64,000 nucleotides of DNA from contig NZ_FOFL01000001.1 of assembly GCF_900110945.1 (NCBI RefSeq), positions 124,001 through 188,000 of the forward strand. Direction: 5' to 3'. Below are positions 43,841 to 53,230 of this stretch, in pieces (the stretch's first letter is position 1; each line of letters starts with the position of its first letter). Below the pieces are notes generated by a model. The model searched no databases. It was not told the DNA's origin and worked only from the letters and a program-made list of their open reading frames with translations. The stretch is from Devosia sp. YR412 (GTDB lineage Bacteria; Pseudomonadota; Alphaproteobacteria; Rhizobiales; Devosiaceae). A program made the position numbers and the translations under genes.

Positions 43841-44371
43841 ATGGCCGAGCGGCAAAACGCATTTGGGTATGAAGAACTGCTGGCGCATGGCCGCGGCGAA
43901 TTGCCGGGCCAGGGCGACGCGCGCCTGCCGGCGCCCCCGATGCTGATGTTCGATCGCATCACCGATATTTCCGAGACCGGCGGCGCCCATGGCAAGGGCC
44001 TGGTGCGCGCCGAGCTCGACGTCAATCCGGACCTCTGGTTCTTCAAGTGCCATTTCATCGGCGATCCGGTGATGCCCGGCTGCCTCGGCCTCGACGCCAT
44101 CTGGCAGATGACCGGCTTTTTCCTCAGCTGGATCGGCCAGCCCGGTCGCGGTCGCGCTTTGGGTGGCGAGATCAAGTTCACCGGTCAGGTCACCGATGAC
44201 GTCAAGCTGGTCGAATATGGCATCGACCTCAAGCGCGTCATGAAGGGGCGCCTGACGCTCGGCATCGCCGACGGCTGGGTCAAGGCCGATGGCAAGGTGA
44301 TCTATGAAGCCGCCAATCTGCGCGTTGGCCTGTTCACCGACACACAGATGAGTGAGCAGAAGAGCGCCTGA
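43841..44371 (+). CDS. fabA: 3-hydroxyacyl-ACP dehydratase/isomerase FabA
   Basis: A 176-residue dehydratase-isomerase for unsaturated fatty acid synthesis. The active residues are H71 ([13 protein letters not shown]) and D85 (GCLGLDAIW), as in E. coli H70/D84. A weak promoter (TTGACC about 43781, TATACG about 43802) precedes it. It is followed by fabB, with which it acts, and divergent from irr. Confidence 0.96.
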   Translation: MAERQNAFGYEELLAHGRGELPGQGDARLPAPPMLMFDRITDISETGGAHGKGLVRAELDVNPDLWFFKCHFIGDPVMPGCLGLDAIWQMTGFFLSWIGQPGRGRALGGEIKFTGQVTDDVKLVEYGIDLKRVMKGRLTLGIADGWVKADGKVIYEAANLRVGLFTDTQMSEQKSA

Positions 44372-44456
44372 CCGGCCTTAATCCGGTCCGATCGCAACCA
44401 TAAAGAGGCGCCGTCGCCAAGGCGCCCGTAGTACGAACGAAAAGAGCGAGGCCACG

Positions 44457-45683
44457 ATGAGACGAGTTGTCGTCACCGGCATGGGTATCATTTCCTCGAT
44501 CGGCAATACGCTGGACGAGGTCACGGCCAGCCTGCGCGCCGCCAAGCCCGGCATCATCGCCGCCCCCGACTATGCCGAGCTCGGCTTCCGTTCGCAGGTC
44601 AAGGGCGATCCGATTCTCGATCCGTTCGAAATTCTCGACCGTCGCGTCACCCGCTTCATGGGCAAGGGCGCGGCCTGGAATTATCTCGCCATGCAGCAGG
44701 CCATTGCCGATGCGGGCCTGGAACAGTCCGATATTTCCAACCCGATGACCGGCATCGTCATGGGCTCCGGTGGCGCCTCGACCCGCACCATCGTCGAAGC
44801 CGCCGACATCACCCGCAAGAACACTTCGCCCAAGCGCATCGGGCCGCTGGCCGTGCCGAAAGCCATGGGCTCGACCGCCTCGGCGACACTGGCCACGCCC
44901 TTCGGCATCAAGGGCATCAACTATACCATCACCGCCGCCTGCGCGACGTCCAAGCATTGCATCGGCAATGCCATGGAACAGATCATCATGGGCAAGCAGG
45001 ACATCGTCTTTGCCGGCGGCCACGAGGACCTCGACTGGACGCTGTCAGACCTGTTCGACGCCATGGGCGCGATGAGCTCGGACTATAATGCGACGCCGGA
45101 AAAGGCCTCGCGCGCCTATGACGCCAACCGCGACGGCTTCGTCATTTCGGGCGGTGCCGGCGTTCTGGTGCTGGAAGAATACGAACATGCCAAGGCGCGT
45201 GGCGCGAAAATCTGGGCCGAACTGATTGGCTATGGCGCGACCTCCGACGGCCTCGACATGGTCGCCCCCTCCGGCGAAGGCGCCGAGCGCTGCATGCGCA
45301 TGGCGCTGAAGAATGTTGGCCAGAAGGTCGACTATATCAATCCGCATGCCACCTCCACGCCCGTCGGCGATCTGCGCGAGATCGAGGCGATCCGGGCGCT
45401 GTTCGGCAACGAGGACAAGTGCCCGCCCATTTCGGCCACCAAGTCGCTGACCGGACATAGCCAGGGCGCCACCGGCGTCCATGAATCGATCTATTCGATC
45501 CTGATGATGAAGCACCGCTTCATCGCCGAAAGCGCCAATATCGAGACCCTCGACCCGGCGTTTGAAGACATGAACATCCTGCGCCAGCGCCGCGACGATG
45601 TCGATCTGGGCGTGGTGCTGTCCAATTCCTTCGGCTTCGGCGGCACCAATGCCGCCCTGGTGTTCAAGCATCCGGACGCCTAG
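44457..45683 (+). CDS. fabB: Beta-ketoacyl-ACP synthase I (FabB)
   Basis: A 408-residue condensing enzyme. The catalytic triad is C162 ([10 protein letters not shown]), H297 ([11 protein letters not shown]) and H334 (TGHSQGATG). It elongates the cis-unsaturated intermediates made by FabA. It starts 86 bp after fabA. In many rhizobia fabI follows immediately; here a repeat element and converging genes follow. Confidence 0.96.
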   Translation: MRRVVVTGMGIISSIGNTLDEVTASLRAAKPGIIAAPDYAELGFRSQVKGDPILDPFEILDRRVTRFMGKGAAWNYLAMQQAIADAGLEQSDISNPMTGIVMGSGGASTRTIVEAADITRKNTSPKRIGPLAVPKAMGSTASATLATPFGIKGINYTITAACATSKHCIGNAMEQIIMGKQDIVFAGGHEDLDWTLSDLFDAMGAMSSDYNATPEKASRAYDANRDGFVISGGAGVLVLEEYEHAKARGAKIWAELIGYGATSDGLDMVAPSGEGAERCMRMALKNVGQKVDYINPHATSTPVGDLREIEAIRALFGNEDKCPPISATKSLTGHSQGATGVHESIYSILMMKHRFIAESANIETLDPAFEDMNILRQRRDDVDLGVVLSNSFGFGGTNAALVFKHPDA

Positions 45684-45725
45684 GGGCTAAGGCCCTCCAT
45701 CTGCGGCGTGCCCTAGCGGCGCCAC

Positions 45726-45864
45726 ACCCACGATGTCATCCCGGCGAAGGCCGGGACCCATCTCGAGATCTCTGGTCTGCCGCAAGGTGGCTCGTTCGAT
45801 CGACCTTGCGGCCGTGGCACGATCTCAGGATGGGCCCCGGCTCAAGGCCGGGGTGACACCGAGT
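45726..45864. repeat. Intergenic cruciform repeat between fabB and moeB-like genes
   Basis: The outer arms GTCATCCCGGCGAAGGCCGG and the partial reverse complement GGCCCCGGCTCAAGGCCGGG (then GTGACA) enclose an inner CCGCAAGGT / ACCTTGCGG hairpin. This kind of nested palindrome is a widely dispersed repeat in alphaproteobacterial genomes. It lies between converging genes. Confidence 0.75.
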
Positions 45865-45881
45865 GTGGGACTGGCCGCGAG

Positions 45882-46598
45882 TTAGTAGCTGAACTCACTA
45901 AACCGCCCATCCTTGCCGTCATAGGTCAGCACTCGGCCGATCAATGGGGTGCCGATGCCGGTCAGCAGCTTGATCGCCTCCATGGCCATCAGCGTGCCGA
46001 TGACGCCGGTCAGCGGGCCGAGGATGCCGGTGGCTTCGCAGGAGGGCAGGTCGGCGTCGTCGGCGTCGGCGGGATAGAGGTCCGAAAAGCGCGGGCCGCC
46101 GGGGGCGAAGACAGTCACCTGGCCGTCGAACATCGACACAGCGCCGGACACCAGCGGCAGGCCGAGGCTTTCTGCGGTGTCGGCGACGAGACGGCGGGTG
46201 ACAAGATTGTCGGTGCCGTCGAGTACGAGGTCACAGACGGAAAGCAAAGCGGCGACATTGCCAGCAGCCAGCCGTTCTTCATGCACCATCACACTCACAT
46301 GCGGGTTCAGCGCATGGGCGAATTGCCCGGCACTCCTCGCCTTGTTCGTCCCGATTTCGGTATGGATGATCTGCCGATGCAGGTTCGTCAGTGACACCGC
46401 GTCATGATCGATAACGCCCAATGTGCCGACGCCAGCCCCGGCCAGATAGGCCACCACCGGACTGCCAAGCCCGCCCGCCCCGACCACCAGAACTTTCGCC
46501 CGTTTCAGCGCCTGCTGGCCCGTGCCGCCCATGCCCTTGAGGGTCAGGTGGCGGGCGTAGCGCCGTGTTTCTTCGGGCGAGAGCGGGTCACTGGCCAA
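45882..46598 (-). CDS. HesA/MoeB/ThiF family adenylyltransferase
   Basis: About 238 residues. It has LSPEETRRYARHLTLKGMGG, an ATP-binding GAGGLGSP and the catalytic Cys in PSCEATGILGPLTG. MoeB/ThiF proteins adenylate the C-terminus of small sulfur carriers. The usual zinc CxxC pairs are not seen. The start is uncertain: TTG at 46598 or GTG at 46640. It overlaps the upstream DUF2259 gene, ending a six-gene minus-strand operon. Confidence 0.83.
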   Translation of the reverse strand: MASDPLSPEETRRYARHLTLKGMGGTGQQALKRAKVLVVGAGGLGSPVVAYLAGAGVGTLGVIDHDAVSLTNLHRQIIHTEIGTNKARSAGQFAHALNPHVSVMVHEERLAAGNVAALLSVCDLVLDGTDNLVTRRLVADTAESLGLPLVSGAVSMFDGQVTVFAPGGPRFSDLYPADADDADLPSCEATGILGPLTGVIGTLMAMEAIKLLTGIGTPLIGRVLTYDGKDGRFSEFSY

Positions 46599-47304
46599 GC
46601 GGCACCGCGATGAAGCGCCGGTCCGGCCCCTCGAAGCCACCGGGATAGACCGAGATCAGCACCACGGCATCAGCCACATCCTGCGCTTGGAAGGGCAGGG
46701 CGACGCCATAGAGGCGATAGCCGGTCGGGCAGCCGCGCGACCGCGGCAGGTTGCCGTCGCGATGCACAAGCCGTTCGCCCTCACCCTCGGTGATGGAGAG
46801 GGCATAGCCCAGCGGATCGACGGCGAACCACTCCGCGCAGGGTGACACAGCCGTGGTGGGAAAGGTCGACAGCAGGAGCTCGTGGTCACCGCTGACTTCG
46901 CCCGGGCCATAGCCCGGCGCGCCGAAGCGCAGCACTTGGCCGTCATTCTCCGGCACCCCATCGCCGACCAACGCCACCAATTCCGCCGGCACATCCACGC
47001 CCAGCTCGCCGAGCTGCCCGGCCGCCTGTGCCTGCACTTTGGCGCGCAATTGCTGCAAGGTTTCCGCCTCATCCTCGGCCACCAGCTTGATCGGCGTGCC
47101 GATCACCCAGGAATCCGAGCTGAGATCGACCACATAGATCGACGAATAGGCAAAGCCAGAACCGTCCTGGATGCCGAATTCCTCGAAGGCGAAATAGCGC
47201 GCATCCTCGGAATAGCCGATGACATCGAGCAGGGCACGATCGCCGGCCCATGCCGGGATGGCCATGGTCAGTAGGACAAACAGACTAGCGACCAGTCGAC
47301 CCAT
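46588..47304 (-). CDS. DUF2259 secreted protein
   Basis: About 238 residues. The ATG at 47304 opens a signal peptide ([20 protein letters not shown]) followed by the mature start [20 protein letters not shown], the hallmark of DUF2259. Predicted periplasmic. An upstream in-frame ATG at 47331 is possible. It overlaps dut by about 20 bases and the MoeB-like gene downstream. Function is unknown. Confidence 0.85.
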   Translation of the reverse strand: MGRLVASLFVLLTMAIPAWAGDRALLDVIGYSEDARYFAFEEFGIQDGSGFAYSSIYVVDLSSDSWVIGTPIKLVAEDEAETLQQLRAKVQAQAAGQLGELGVDVPAELVALVGDGVPENDGQVLRFGAPGYGPGEVSGDHELLLSTFPTTAVSPCAEWFAVDPLGYALSITEGEGERLVHRDGNLPRSRGCPTGYRLYGVALPFQAQDVADAVVLISVYPGGFEGPDRRFIAVPLGQ

Positions 47305-47737
47305 GCCCGCCTTCACCCCGTGTCGTCTCATCCAGCGCCTCGACTTCCACCAGCGTCACCGTGCTCACCGGCGCCACCACCATTTGCGCGATACGCTCGC
47401 CGCGCCGCACCTCGAAGGCCTGCTTGCCATGGTTGATCAACAATACCATGACTTCACCGCGATAATCGGCATCCACCGTGCCCGGACTGTTGAGCACCGT
47501 CACGCCATGCTTGGCCGCAAGTCCCGAGCGCGGACGGACCTGCGCCTCAAAACCCTCGGGCAAAGCGATGGCCAGCCCGGTCGGGATTTTGGCATAATCG
47601 CCCGGCGCTATGCTGAGCACCTCGTCGGGACCCAGCGCCGCGGCCAGGTCGAGCCCGGCAGCGCCGGCGGTCTGCTGGCGCGGCAGGGGCAGGCCCTCGC
47701 CATGCGGCAACCAGATCAGCTTGATCCCAACACTCAT
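47285..47737 (-). CDS. dut: dUTP diphosphatase (dUTPase)
   Basis: A 150-residue trimeric dUTPase with all five motifs: AGLDL (27), RPRSGLA (68), [10 protein letters not shown] (86), RGERIAQMV (112) and GEGGHGSTG at the end. It removes dUTP and supplies dUMP for thymidylate synthesis. It is overlapped at both ends by operon neighbours. Confidence 0.95.
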   Translation of the reverse strand: MSVGIKLIWLPHGEGLPLPRQQTAGAAGLDLAAALGPDEVLSIAPGDYAKIPTGLAIALPEGFEAQVRPRSGLAAKHGVTVLNSPGTVDADYRGEVMVLLINHGKQAFEVRRGERIAQMVVAPVSTVTLVEVEALDETTRGEGGHGSTGR

Positions 47738-48444
47738 GGCGCCCGCACCACGGCATAGAATTCATCCGGTAGCTCGGACTTGCCCGAAATCAGGTCGAGA
47801 ATGGCAATATCCTGGCTGGCCGACAGCCCGTCCTTGGCAAGGGTCATATTGGTCTCGGTCACTTCGGCGCCGGAGAAGCGGATGGAAATCCGGCGGTTGG
47901 CAAACAGCGCGGGGATAATAGCTTCAATATCGGGTGTCAGCACCATGTCCGGCCGCACCGCGTCGAGCAATTGCTGCGTGGGGAGCGCGATGCGGATGAG
48001 GCCGTCGCCTTCCGGGGTAAAGGTCAGCGGCTGCTGCAGCGGACCCAGCGCGATATCGCCAAACGCGCCTTCGCCGGTCTCGATACAGCTGGCGCCACCA
48101 TCGACGCGCTTCAGCAGGCCACCACTGGTGCAGAACTTTGCCGCCAGCGGCTGATAGAAAGGCGGGAGCGGCGGAATGACAATGTCCGACGCGTCCTTGC
48201 CGGCTTCTTCGGCTTCCTTCTTGGCCAGCGTGGCATCGCCGACAGCCTTGACCGCCGCGCGCCACTCCGTCTCGCCAAGCGTATCCGCCAGCGACACCGC
48301 CGTGAAGGAATCCGGCCGCATCTCCTGCAGCAGCGACGCCTTGGCCGTGTTGGCGCCTGTGAGCGCCACATCCAGCTTGGCATCGACGCAGCCGGCAAGG
48401 CTCATGGCAAGCAGCAGGAAGCCGAAAACCTTGCCCGGCATCAT
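47734..48444 (-). CDS. Predicted lipoprotein of unknown function
   Basis: A 236-residue protein. The ATG at 48444 opens a lipoprotein signal ([10 protein letters not shown]) with Cys near residue 19. The mature part is alternating beta-like segments ([20 protein letters not shown]) without known motifs. It overlaps the ubiB stop (ATGA type) and ends at the dut start. In related genomes this place is often held by coaBC (dfp), which is not seen here. It is probably anchored in the envelope. Confidence 0.8.
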   Translation of the reverse strand: MMPGKVFGFLLLAMSLAGCVDAKLDVALTGANTAKASLLQEMRPDSFTAVSLADTLGETEWRAAVKAVGDATLAKKEAEEAGKDASDIVIPPLPPFYQPLAAKFCTSGGLLKRVDGGASCIETGEGAFGDIALGPLQQPLTFTPEGDGLIRIALPTQQLLDAVRPDMVLTPDIEAIIPALFANRRISIRFSGAEVTETNMTLAKDGLSASQDIAILDLISGKSELPDEFYAVVRAP

Positions 48445-49985
48445 AGCGTTACGAGCCGCCACAGCGCGACCAGCAGCGTCACGCCGCCGATCGCCATCAA
48501 TACGAGGATGGCCCCGCGCATCAGCGGATCGCGCGGCGCCATCTTGCCGGCATGATAATCGGCCAGCGCCAGTTCGGCCTGCGCCGCAATCACCGGCAGC
48601 CGGCCGGCCGCTTCGGCAATGGTCTCGAAATGATCTTTGAGGTCCTGGATGCGGCCAAGCGGCCCCGCTTCCTTGCGCAGCCAGTCGCCCACCACCGGCT
48701 CGGCCACGGTCCAGATATCGAGATCGGGATCCAGCGCCCGCGCCACGCCTTCCACCAGCACCATCGACTTCTGCAGCAGCACCAGCTCGGGCCGGGTCTG
48801 CATCGAGAACAGGTCGGTGATGGTGAACAGCTGGCCCAGCACCTTGGCCATGGAAATATCGCTGGCGGTGCGGCCATGGAGAGGTTCACCAATCGACCTT
48901 ATCGCCAGCGCGAAATCGTCGACCGACTGGTCCTTGGGCACATAGCCGATATCGAAATGCCGCTCCGCGACCAGGCGATAATTGCGGGTGATGAAGCCGT
49001 AGAGAATGTCGGCAAGGAAGCGGCGTTCCTTGCGATTGATCCGGCCCATGATGCCGAAATCCACGGCGATCACATCGCCGGTCCTCGGATCGGCAAACAG
49101 ATTGCCAGGATGCATGTCGGCATGGAAAAAGCCGTCGCGAATGGCATGCTTCAAAAAGCTCTGCAACAGTTTGGAGGCCAGCGCCTTGCGGTCCACCCCG
49201 GCGGCGTCCAGCGCCGCATGATCGCGGATCGGAATGCCATCGACCCAGGTCGTGGTCAGCACATTCTGCGCCACCTGGTCCCAGGACACCGACGGGATGA
49301 CGAAGCCCTCGTCATCCTTGATGTTCTCGGCCATTTCCGAAATGGCGGCCGCTTCGAGCCGCAGGTCCAGCTCCAGCCGCGCCGAGCGGTCCAGCGTCTC
49401 CACCACCTCCACCGGCCGCAGCCGCTTGGTGGAGGGAACAAAGCGATCGGCCAGCCGCGCTACGGCATAAAAGCTCTCGATATCGGCCATGAACCGCGTC
49501 TCGACGCCCGGCCGCAGCACTTTCACGGCCACTGTCTTGGGCAATCCACCGGCCGGCCTGAGCTTGGCCCGATGCACCTGCGCAATCGACGCCGCCGCGA
49601 TGGGAGCCGACAGCTCGGTGATCTCGGCCGCCTTGGGCCCGAGCGCGGCGAGCAGGATCCCCGGCACCAGCGCCGGATCAAACGGCGCCATCTTGTCCTG
49701 CAGGCCGGCCAGGTCGTTGGCGACGCGCGGCCCCACCACATCCGGGCGGGTGGCCAGTGTCTGGCCGAACTTCACATAGGTCGGCCCGAGCCGGTTGAGC
49801 GCCTTGTTCAGCCGCTCGACATGCCCCGTCTTGCGCACGCTGGGCCGCTCCACCAGCCGCCCCAGCCAGATGCCGAATTTCAACGGCGCCAATGCCGGCG
49901 GCAATTCCTGCACGATCGACAGCGCCCCCTCGCGGGCCAGGACATAGCCGGCCCGGATCAGGCGAAAATAGGCAGAGAGGATCAT
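48441..49985 (-). CDS. ubiB: Ubiquinone biosynthesis protein UbiB (atypical kinase)
   Basis: A 514-residue ABC1/UbiB-family protein. The KxGQ motif is KFGQTLATRPD, the alanine-rich loop is AAASIAQVHRA, and HADMHPGNLF and DFGIMGRINR are the active-site segments. One or two C-terminal membrane segments (AILVLMAIGGVTLLVAL) anchor it. It supports ubiquinone synthesis. It starts just after the ubiE stop. Confidence 0.95.
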   Translation of the reverse strand: MILSAYFRLIRAGYVLAREGALSIVQELPPALAPLKFGIWLGRLVERPSVRKTGHVERLNKALNRLGPTYVKFGQTLATRPDVVGPRVANDLAGLQDKMAPFDPALVPGILLAALGPKAAEITELSAPIAAASIAQVHRAKLRPAGGLPKTVAVKVLRPGVETRFMADIESFYAVARLADRFVPSTKRLRPVEVVETLDRSARLELDLRLEAAAISEMAENIKDDEGFVIPSVSWDQVAQNVLTTTWVDGIPIRDHAALDAAGVDRKALASKLLQSFLKHAIRDGFFHADMHPGNLFADPRTGDVIAVDFGIMGRINRKERRFLADILYGFITRNYRLVAERHFDIGYVPKDQSVDDFALAIRSIGEPLHGRTASDISMAKVLGQLFTITDLFSMQTRPELVLLQKSMVLVEGVARALDPDLDIWTVAEPVVGDWLRKEAGPLGRIQDLKDHFETIAEAAGRLPVIAAQAELALADYHAGKMAPRDPLMRGAILVLMAIGGVTLLVALWRLVTL

Positions 49986-49988
49986 GGG

Positions 49989-50753
49989 CTAGAGCTTCCA
50001 CCCGGAAAACAGCGTGGCGATATTGCCGGTGAAGCTCGTGTGCTTGACCCGCTTGAAGCCGGCCTGTGCCACCATGCCCGAGAAGGCCGCCGGATTGGGG
50101 AACTTGCGGATCGACTCGATGAAATACTGGTACGGCTGGCTGTCGCCGGTGACGACCTTGCCCATCGGCGGGATCAGTCGGTCGGAATAGAGCTTGTAGA
50201 AGGCGTCGAAGCCCGGCACGTCCACCTGCGAAAATTCCAGCACCAGCAGCCGCCCGCCGCGCTTCAGCACGCGATGCGCCTCGTCCAGCGCCTTCTGCAC
50301 GCGCGGCACATTGCGAATGCCGAAGGCGATCGTATAGGCGTCAAAGCTGTTGTCCTCGAAGGGCAGCTCTTCGGCATTGGCTTCGACGAAACTCGCCTGC
50401 GCCGGATAGCGCCAACTCTTGGCCCGCTCGGCGCCGACCCGCAGCATGTCGGTATTGATGTCTGAGACGACCACTTCGGCATAGCCGACCGAGGCATTGA
50501 CGATGCGCTCGCCGATGTCGCCGGTGCCGCCCGCCATATCCAGCACCCGCCAGGGCCGCGATCCCGTCTTGGGCGGCGCCAGCTCGTTGACCATGGCGTC
50601 CTTCCAGAGCCGGTGAACCCCGGCGCTCATCAGGTCGTTCATCAGGTCATAGCGGTCGGCGACATTGTGGAACACGGCATTGACCATGCCCTGCTTGTCA
50701 TCCATGGCCACGGTCTGCTCGCCGAAATGAGTGGTTTCTTGCGCGTCGGTCAT
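49989..50753 (-). CDS. ubiE: Ubiquinone/menaquinone C-methyltransferase UbiE
   Basis: A 254-residue SAM-dependent methyltransferase: AdoMet motif [13 protein letters not shown], with FGIRNVP and [13 protein letters not shown] further on. It methylates the ring carbon in quinone synthesis. It is divergent from mutM by about 85 bp and heads the operon that includes ubiB and dut. Confidence 0.95.
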   Translation of the reverse strand: MTDAQETTHFGEQTVAMDDKQGMVNAVFHNVADRYDLMNDLMSAGVHRLWKDAMVNELAPPKTGSRPWRVLDMAGGTGDIGERIVNASVGYAEVVVSDINTDMLRVGAERAKSWRYPAQASFVEANAEELPFEDNSFDAYTIAFGIRNVPRVQKALDEAHRVLKRGGRLLVLEFSQVDVPGFDAFYKLYSDRLIPPMGKVVTGDSQPYQYFIESIRKFPNPAAFSGMVAQAGFKRVKHTSFTGNIATLFSGWKL

Positions 50754-50838
50754 GGCAATCGCCTATAGGTTTGTCTTGGCGCGCACCATATTCAACCCGC
50801 CGCCGCATTGCCATGGCACATTAAAGCACAGGTCAAAC

Positions 50839-51726
50839 ATGCCCGAACTGCCCGAGGTCGAAACGGTCCGCCGTGGTCTTGAACCCTGGATTGTCGGCGC
50901 ACGTATAGAGAAGGTGACGCTCAACCGTGCCAACCTGCGCTTTCCCTTCCCCGAAGGCCTGGCCAAGGCGATCGAAGGCGCCACCATTGTCTCGGCCTCC
51001 CGTCGCGCCAAATACCTGCTGATCCAGCTCGACAATGGCAAGACCGTGCTCAGCCATCTCGGCATGACCGGCTCCTGGCGCTTTGCCGAACACGGGATCG
51101 ACAAGCCACCGCGCTACTATGAACCGGGCGAGCAGCCCAACCATGACCATATGGTCTGGGACATTTCCCATCCCAAGCACGGCAAGAGCCACCTGATCTA
51201 TGCCGATCCACGCCGCTTCGGCTTCATTGATCTCTATGATGACATTGCCGACAGCCCCTATCTCAAGGACCTCGGCCCCGAGCCGCTTGGCAATGATTTC
51301 AATGCCGATGAAATGGCGGAAAAATTCAAGGCCAAGAAAACGCCGATCAAAGCGGCTTTGCTCGACCAGCGCGTCGTGGCGGGGCTGGGCAATATCTATG
51401 TTGCCGAGGCTTTGCATCGCAGCCACATCCTGCCGACCGTCCTCGCCGGAACACTGGTCACCGCCAAGGGCAAGCCCAAGGCGGCGCTGGAAGATCTCGC
51501 CAGTGCTGTGCGGCAGGTGCTCATTGAAGCCATCGAGGTCGGCGGCTCGACCTTGCGCGACTTCCGCAATGCCGATGGCGGCTCGGGCTATTTCCAGCAC
51601 CGCTTTGCCGTCTACGACCGCGAAGGCGAACCCTGCCCAACGCCGCTCTGTACCGGGACAGTGGAGCGCATCGTCCAATCCGGCCGCTCGACCTTCTTCT
51701 GTCCGGTGTGCCAGAAGAAGCCTTGA
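50839..51726 (+). CDS. mutM: Formamidopyrimidine-DNA glycosylase MutM (Fpg)
   Basis: A 295-residue DNA glycosylase for oxidised purines. The catalytic N-terminus after Met cleavage is PELPEVETVRRGL (Pro1, Glu2). The C-terminal zinc finger has cysteines in PCPTPLCTGT and FFCPVCQKK. I chose the ATG at 50839, which must be used because Pro must follow the initiator Met. It is divergent from ubiE. Confidence 0.95.
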   Translation: MPELPEVETVRRGLEPWIVGARIEKVTLNRANLRFPFPEGLAKAIEGATIVSASRRAKYLLIQLDNGKTVLSHLGMTGSWRFAEHGIDKPPRYYEPGEQPNHDHMVWDISHPKHGKSHLIYADPRRFGFIDLYDDIADSPYLKDLGPEPLGNDFNADEMAEKFKAKKTPIKAALLDQRVVAGLGNIYVAEALHRSHILPTVLAGTLVTAKGKPKAALEDLASAVRQVLIEAIEVGGSTLRDFRNADGGSGYFQHRFAVYDREGEPCPTPLCTGTVERIVQSGRSTFFCPVCQKKP

Positions 51727-51749
51727 AGGGTAGATATTGCCCAGTCATC

Positions 51750-51855
51750 ACCCCACCCGACCCCTCCGGGGCCGCCCTCCCCATTCAGGGGAGGGAATTG
51801 AGAGTGCAGCGGACTCGATGCCTCTTATCCCTCCCCCTTGTGGGTCGGGGGGGGC
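51750..51855. repeat. Intergenic palindromic repeat, family 1 copy C
   Basis: The left arm (ACCCCACCCGACCCCTCCGG) and inner stems match copies A and B, but the right end is degraded (TTGTGGGTCGGGGGGGGCG), with part of the GAGGGTGGCC segment missing. It lies after mutM. Confidence 0.75.
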
Positions 51856-51927
51856 GCGTCTGGGCAAGATGCAAACTATAGTCACGCTATGAGGCTGGCC
51901 ATGCATGCCCGCCCTGCCTGAATCCAG

Positions 51928-51956
51928 TTGACGCTCCCCCCTACATCCCCTATAGA
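51928..51956 (+). promoter_or_regulatory. Sigma-70 promoter of rpsT
   Basis: TTGACG at 51928 and TATAGA at 51951 are separated by 17 bp, a near-consensus arrangement. It lies about 105 bp upstream of the rpsT ATG (52060). Confidence 0.75.
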
Positions 51957-52059
51957 CCGCGCAACTTGGCGGCAGTCGATGTGCCGCCGATTTCATTTTA
52001 TCTCCGGACGCCTGCGACTTTCGAGCGCTAACGGCCGGTTGGACGCAAAGAGGACCGTT

Positions 52060-52326
52060 ATGGCCAATACGCCTTCAGCCAAAAAGGCTACCCGCAAGAT
52101 CGAAGCCCGCACCGCGGTCAACAAGTCGCGCCGTTCGCGCGTCCGCACCTTCATCCGCAAGGTTGAAGAAGCCATTGTTGCCGGTGACCACAAGGTTGCC
52201 ATGGACGCGCTGAACGCAGCCGCTCCCGAAATCAACCGCGCATCCACCAAAGGCATCATTCATGCCAACCTGGCGGCCCGCAAGATTTCCCGCCTCAACA
52301 GCCGCGTCAAGGCTCTGAGCGCCTAA
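52060..52326 (+). CDS. rpsT: 30S ribosomal protein S20
   Basis: An 88-residue basic ribosomal protein: [20 protein letters not shown] start, [15 protein letters not shown] helix and the [21 protein letters not shown]-terminus. AGAGGA precedes the ATG at 52060. It assembles early into the 30S subunit. In alphaproteobacteria rpsT commonly lies directly upstream of dnaA, as here. Confidence 0.97.
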   Translation: MANTPSAKKATRKIEARTAVNKSRRSRVRTFIRKVEEAIVAGDHKVAMDALNAAAPEINRASTKGIIHANLAARKISRLNSRVKALSA

Positions 52327-52377
52327 GATACTCCTGCCGCGGCGCCGCTTGACTGGCTGCCGCAGGTGATCGAAATT

Positions 52378-52399
52378 GGGCCCCGCTGGGGCCCTTTTT
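52378..52399 (+). terminator. Terminator of rpsT
   Basis: The stem GGGCCCC / GGGGCCC with loop GCT is followed by TTTTT. It ends the rpsT transcript 52 bp after its stop. Confidence 0.88.
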
Positions 52400-53140
52400 C
52401 TTGGTAGGACTTCGGGCAAGCTTTTTCCGGTTTGACAGTTTTGTGTCGAACGCGTGACGGCGACAGCGCCCTGCCGGTACAAGCCCGTACTGTCTATTTT
52501 GTACAATGCCCTCAATGCTTTGCGCACATGTCAGACATTCCCTGCGGGGGCATGCCGCACCGACGAAAGATAAAAACCGGCCTCTCCGGAAATAATATTT
52601 TTACCCTTCTGGAGGCTTTGTGACGGGATTCTCTGTTGAGTCACAGAGCCTTGATCGATCCTACCTAGGCGGCCCTCACGGACCAAAAAACACAACCTCA
52701 GAGTCAAGCCCCCATTTTACAGATTCCACTGTTGCGGGGCCAAAACCGACCCTCTAAAGTGAACTGGTCAGCGGCGGAAAGGACACCAAAACAGAGTGTC
52801 CCACTCAGCTGGCGGGGTCATATTCAGGGCGTCGTTTTTAGCTTCTCGGCAGCAATGCCGCGGTGTTTGTATCGGTGAAGGTTGTGTTGGCAGCTCGCTT
52901 GGCAGCCGGTCCGATCAGGGCCGGCAAGGTATAGTTCAAAGCCTTCGGCCAGTCTGGCCGGGTTCACGACAGGTCTAGGTTTGGTGCCGGTGGGTAACCG
53001 CCGGACGGAACACTTACGTCCGCTTGCGGCGGACGTGATGGCGGAGCTTTGTCGGTCCCTCGGGGCTGGCAGGCAGTAGAAATTTGAGAATACCGTGCGG
53101 CTTTGCGGGCCGGGCGGAACAGCAGAAATTGGGGCAATAG
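52400..53140. promoter_or_regulatory. Upstream regulatory region of dnaA
   Basis: Over 700 bp without a credible ORF. It has four GANTC sites at 52627, 52638, 52701 and 52722, an AT-rich run near 52590, and hairpins including ACGTCCGC / GCGGACGT (53016-53036). No consensus DnaA box (TTATCCACA) is seen, so it is not an obvious origin. It probably holds the dnaA promoter and a long leader. Confidence 0.6.
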
Positions 53141-53230
53141 ATGATGCGACAGGCAACCGCCGGAGGGGATGATTGGGTTCAGTCCAAGTCCTCCACCTCT
53201 CTTCCGACCAGCAAAGGCGAACTTCCTGTC

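Noticed and set aside
48552-50465. 637-codon plus-strand frame opposite ubiB and ubiE
   Set aside because: Shadow of two conserved genes with intact catalytic motifs.
52400-53230. Replication origin upstream of dnaA
   Set aside because: No cluster of DnaA boxes is seen. AT-rich tracts and GANTC sites alone do not establish an origin.
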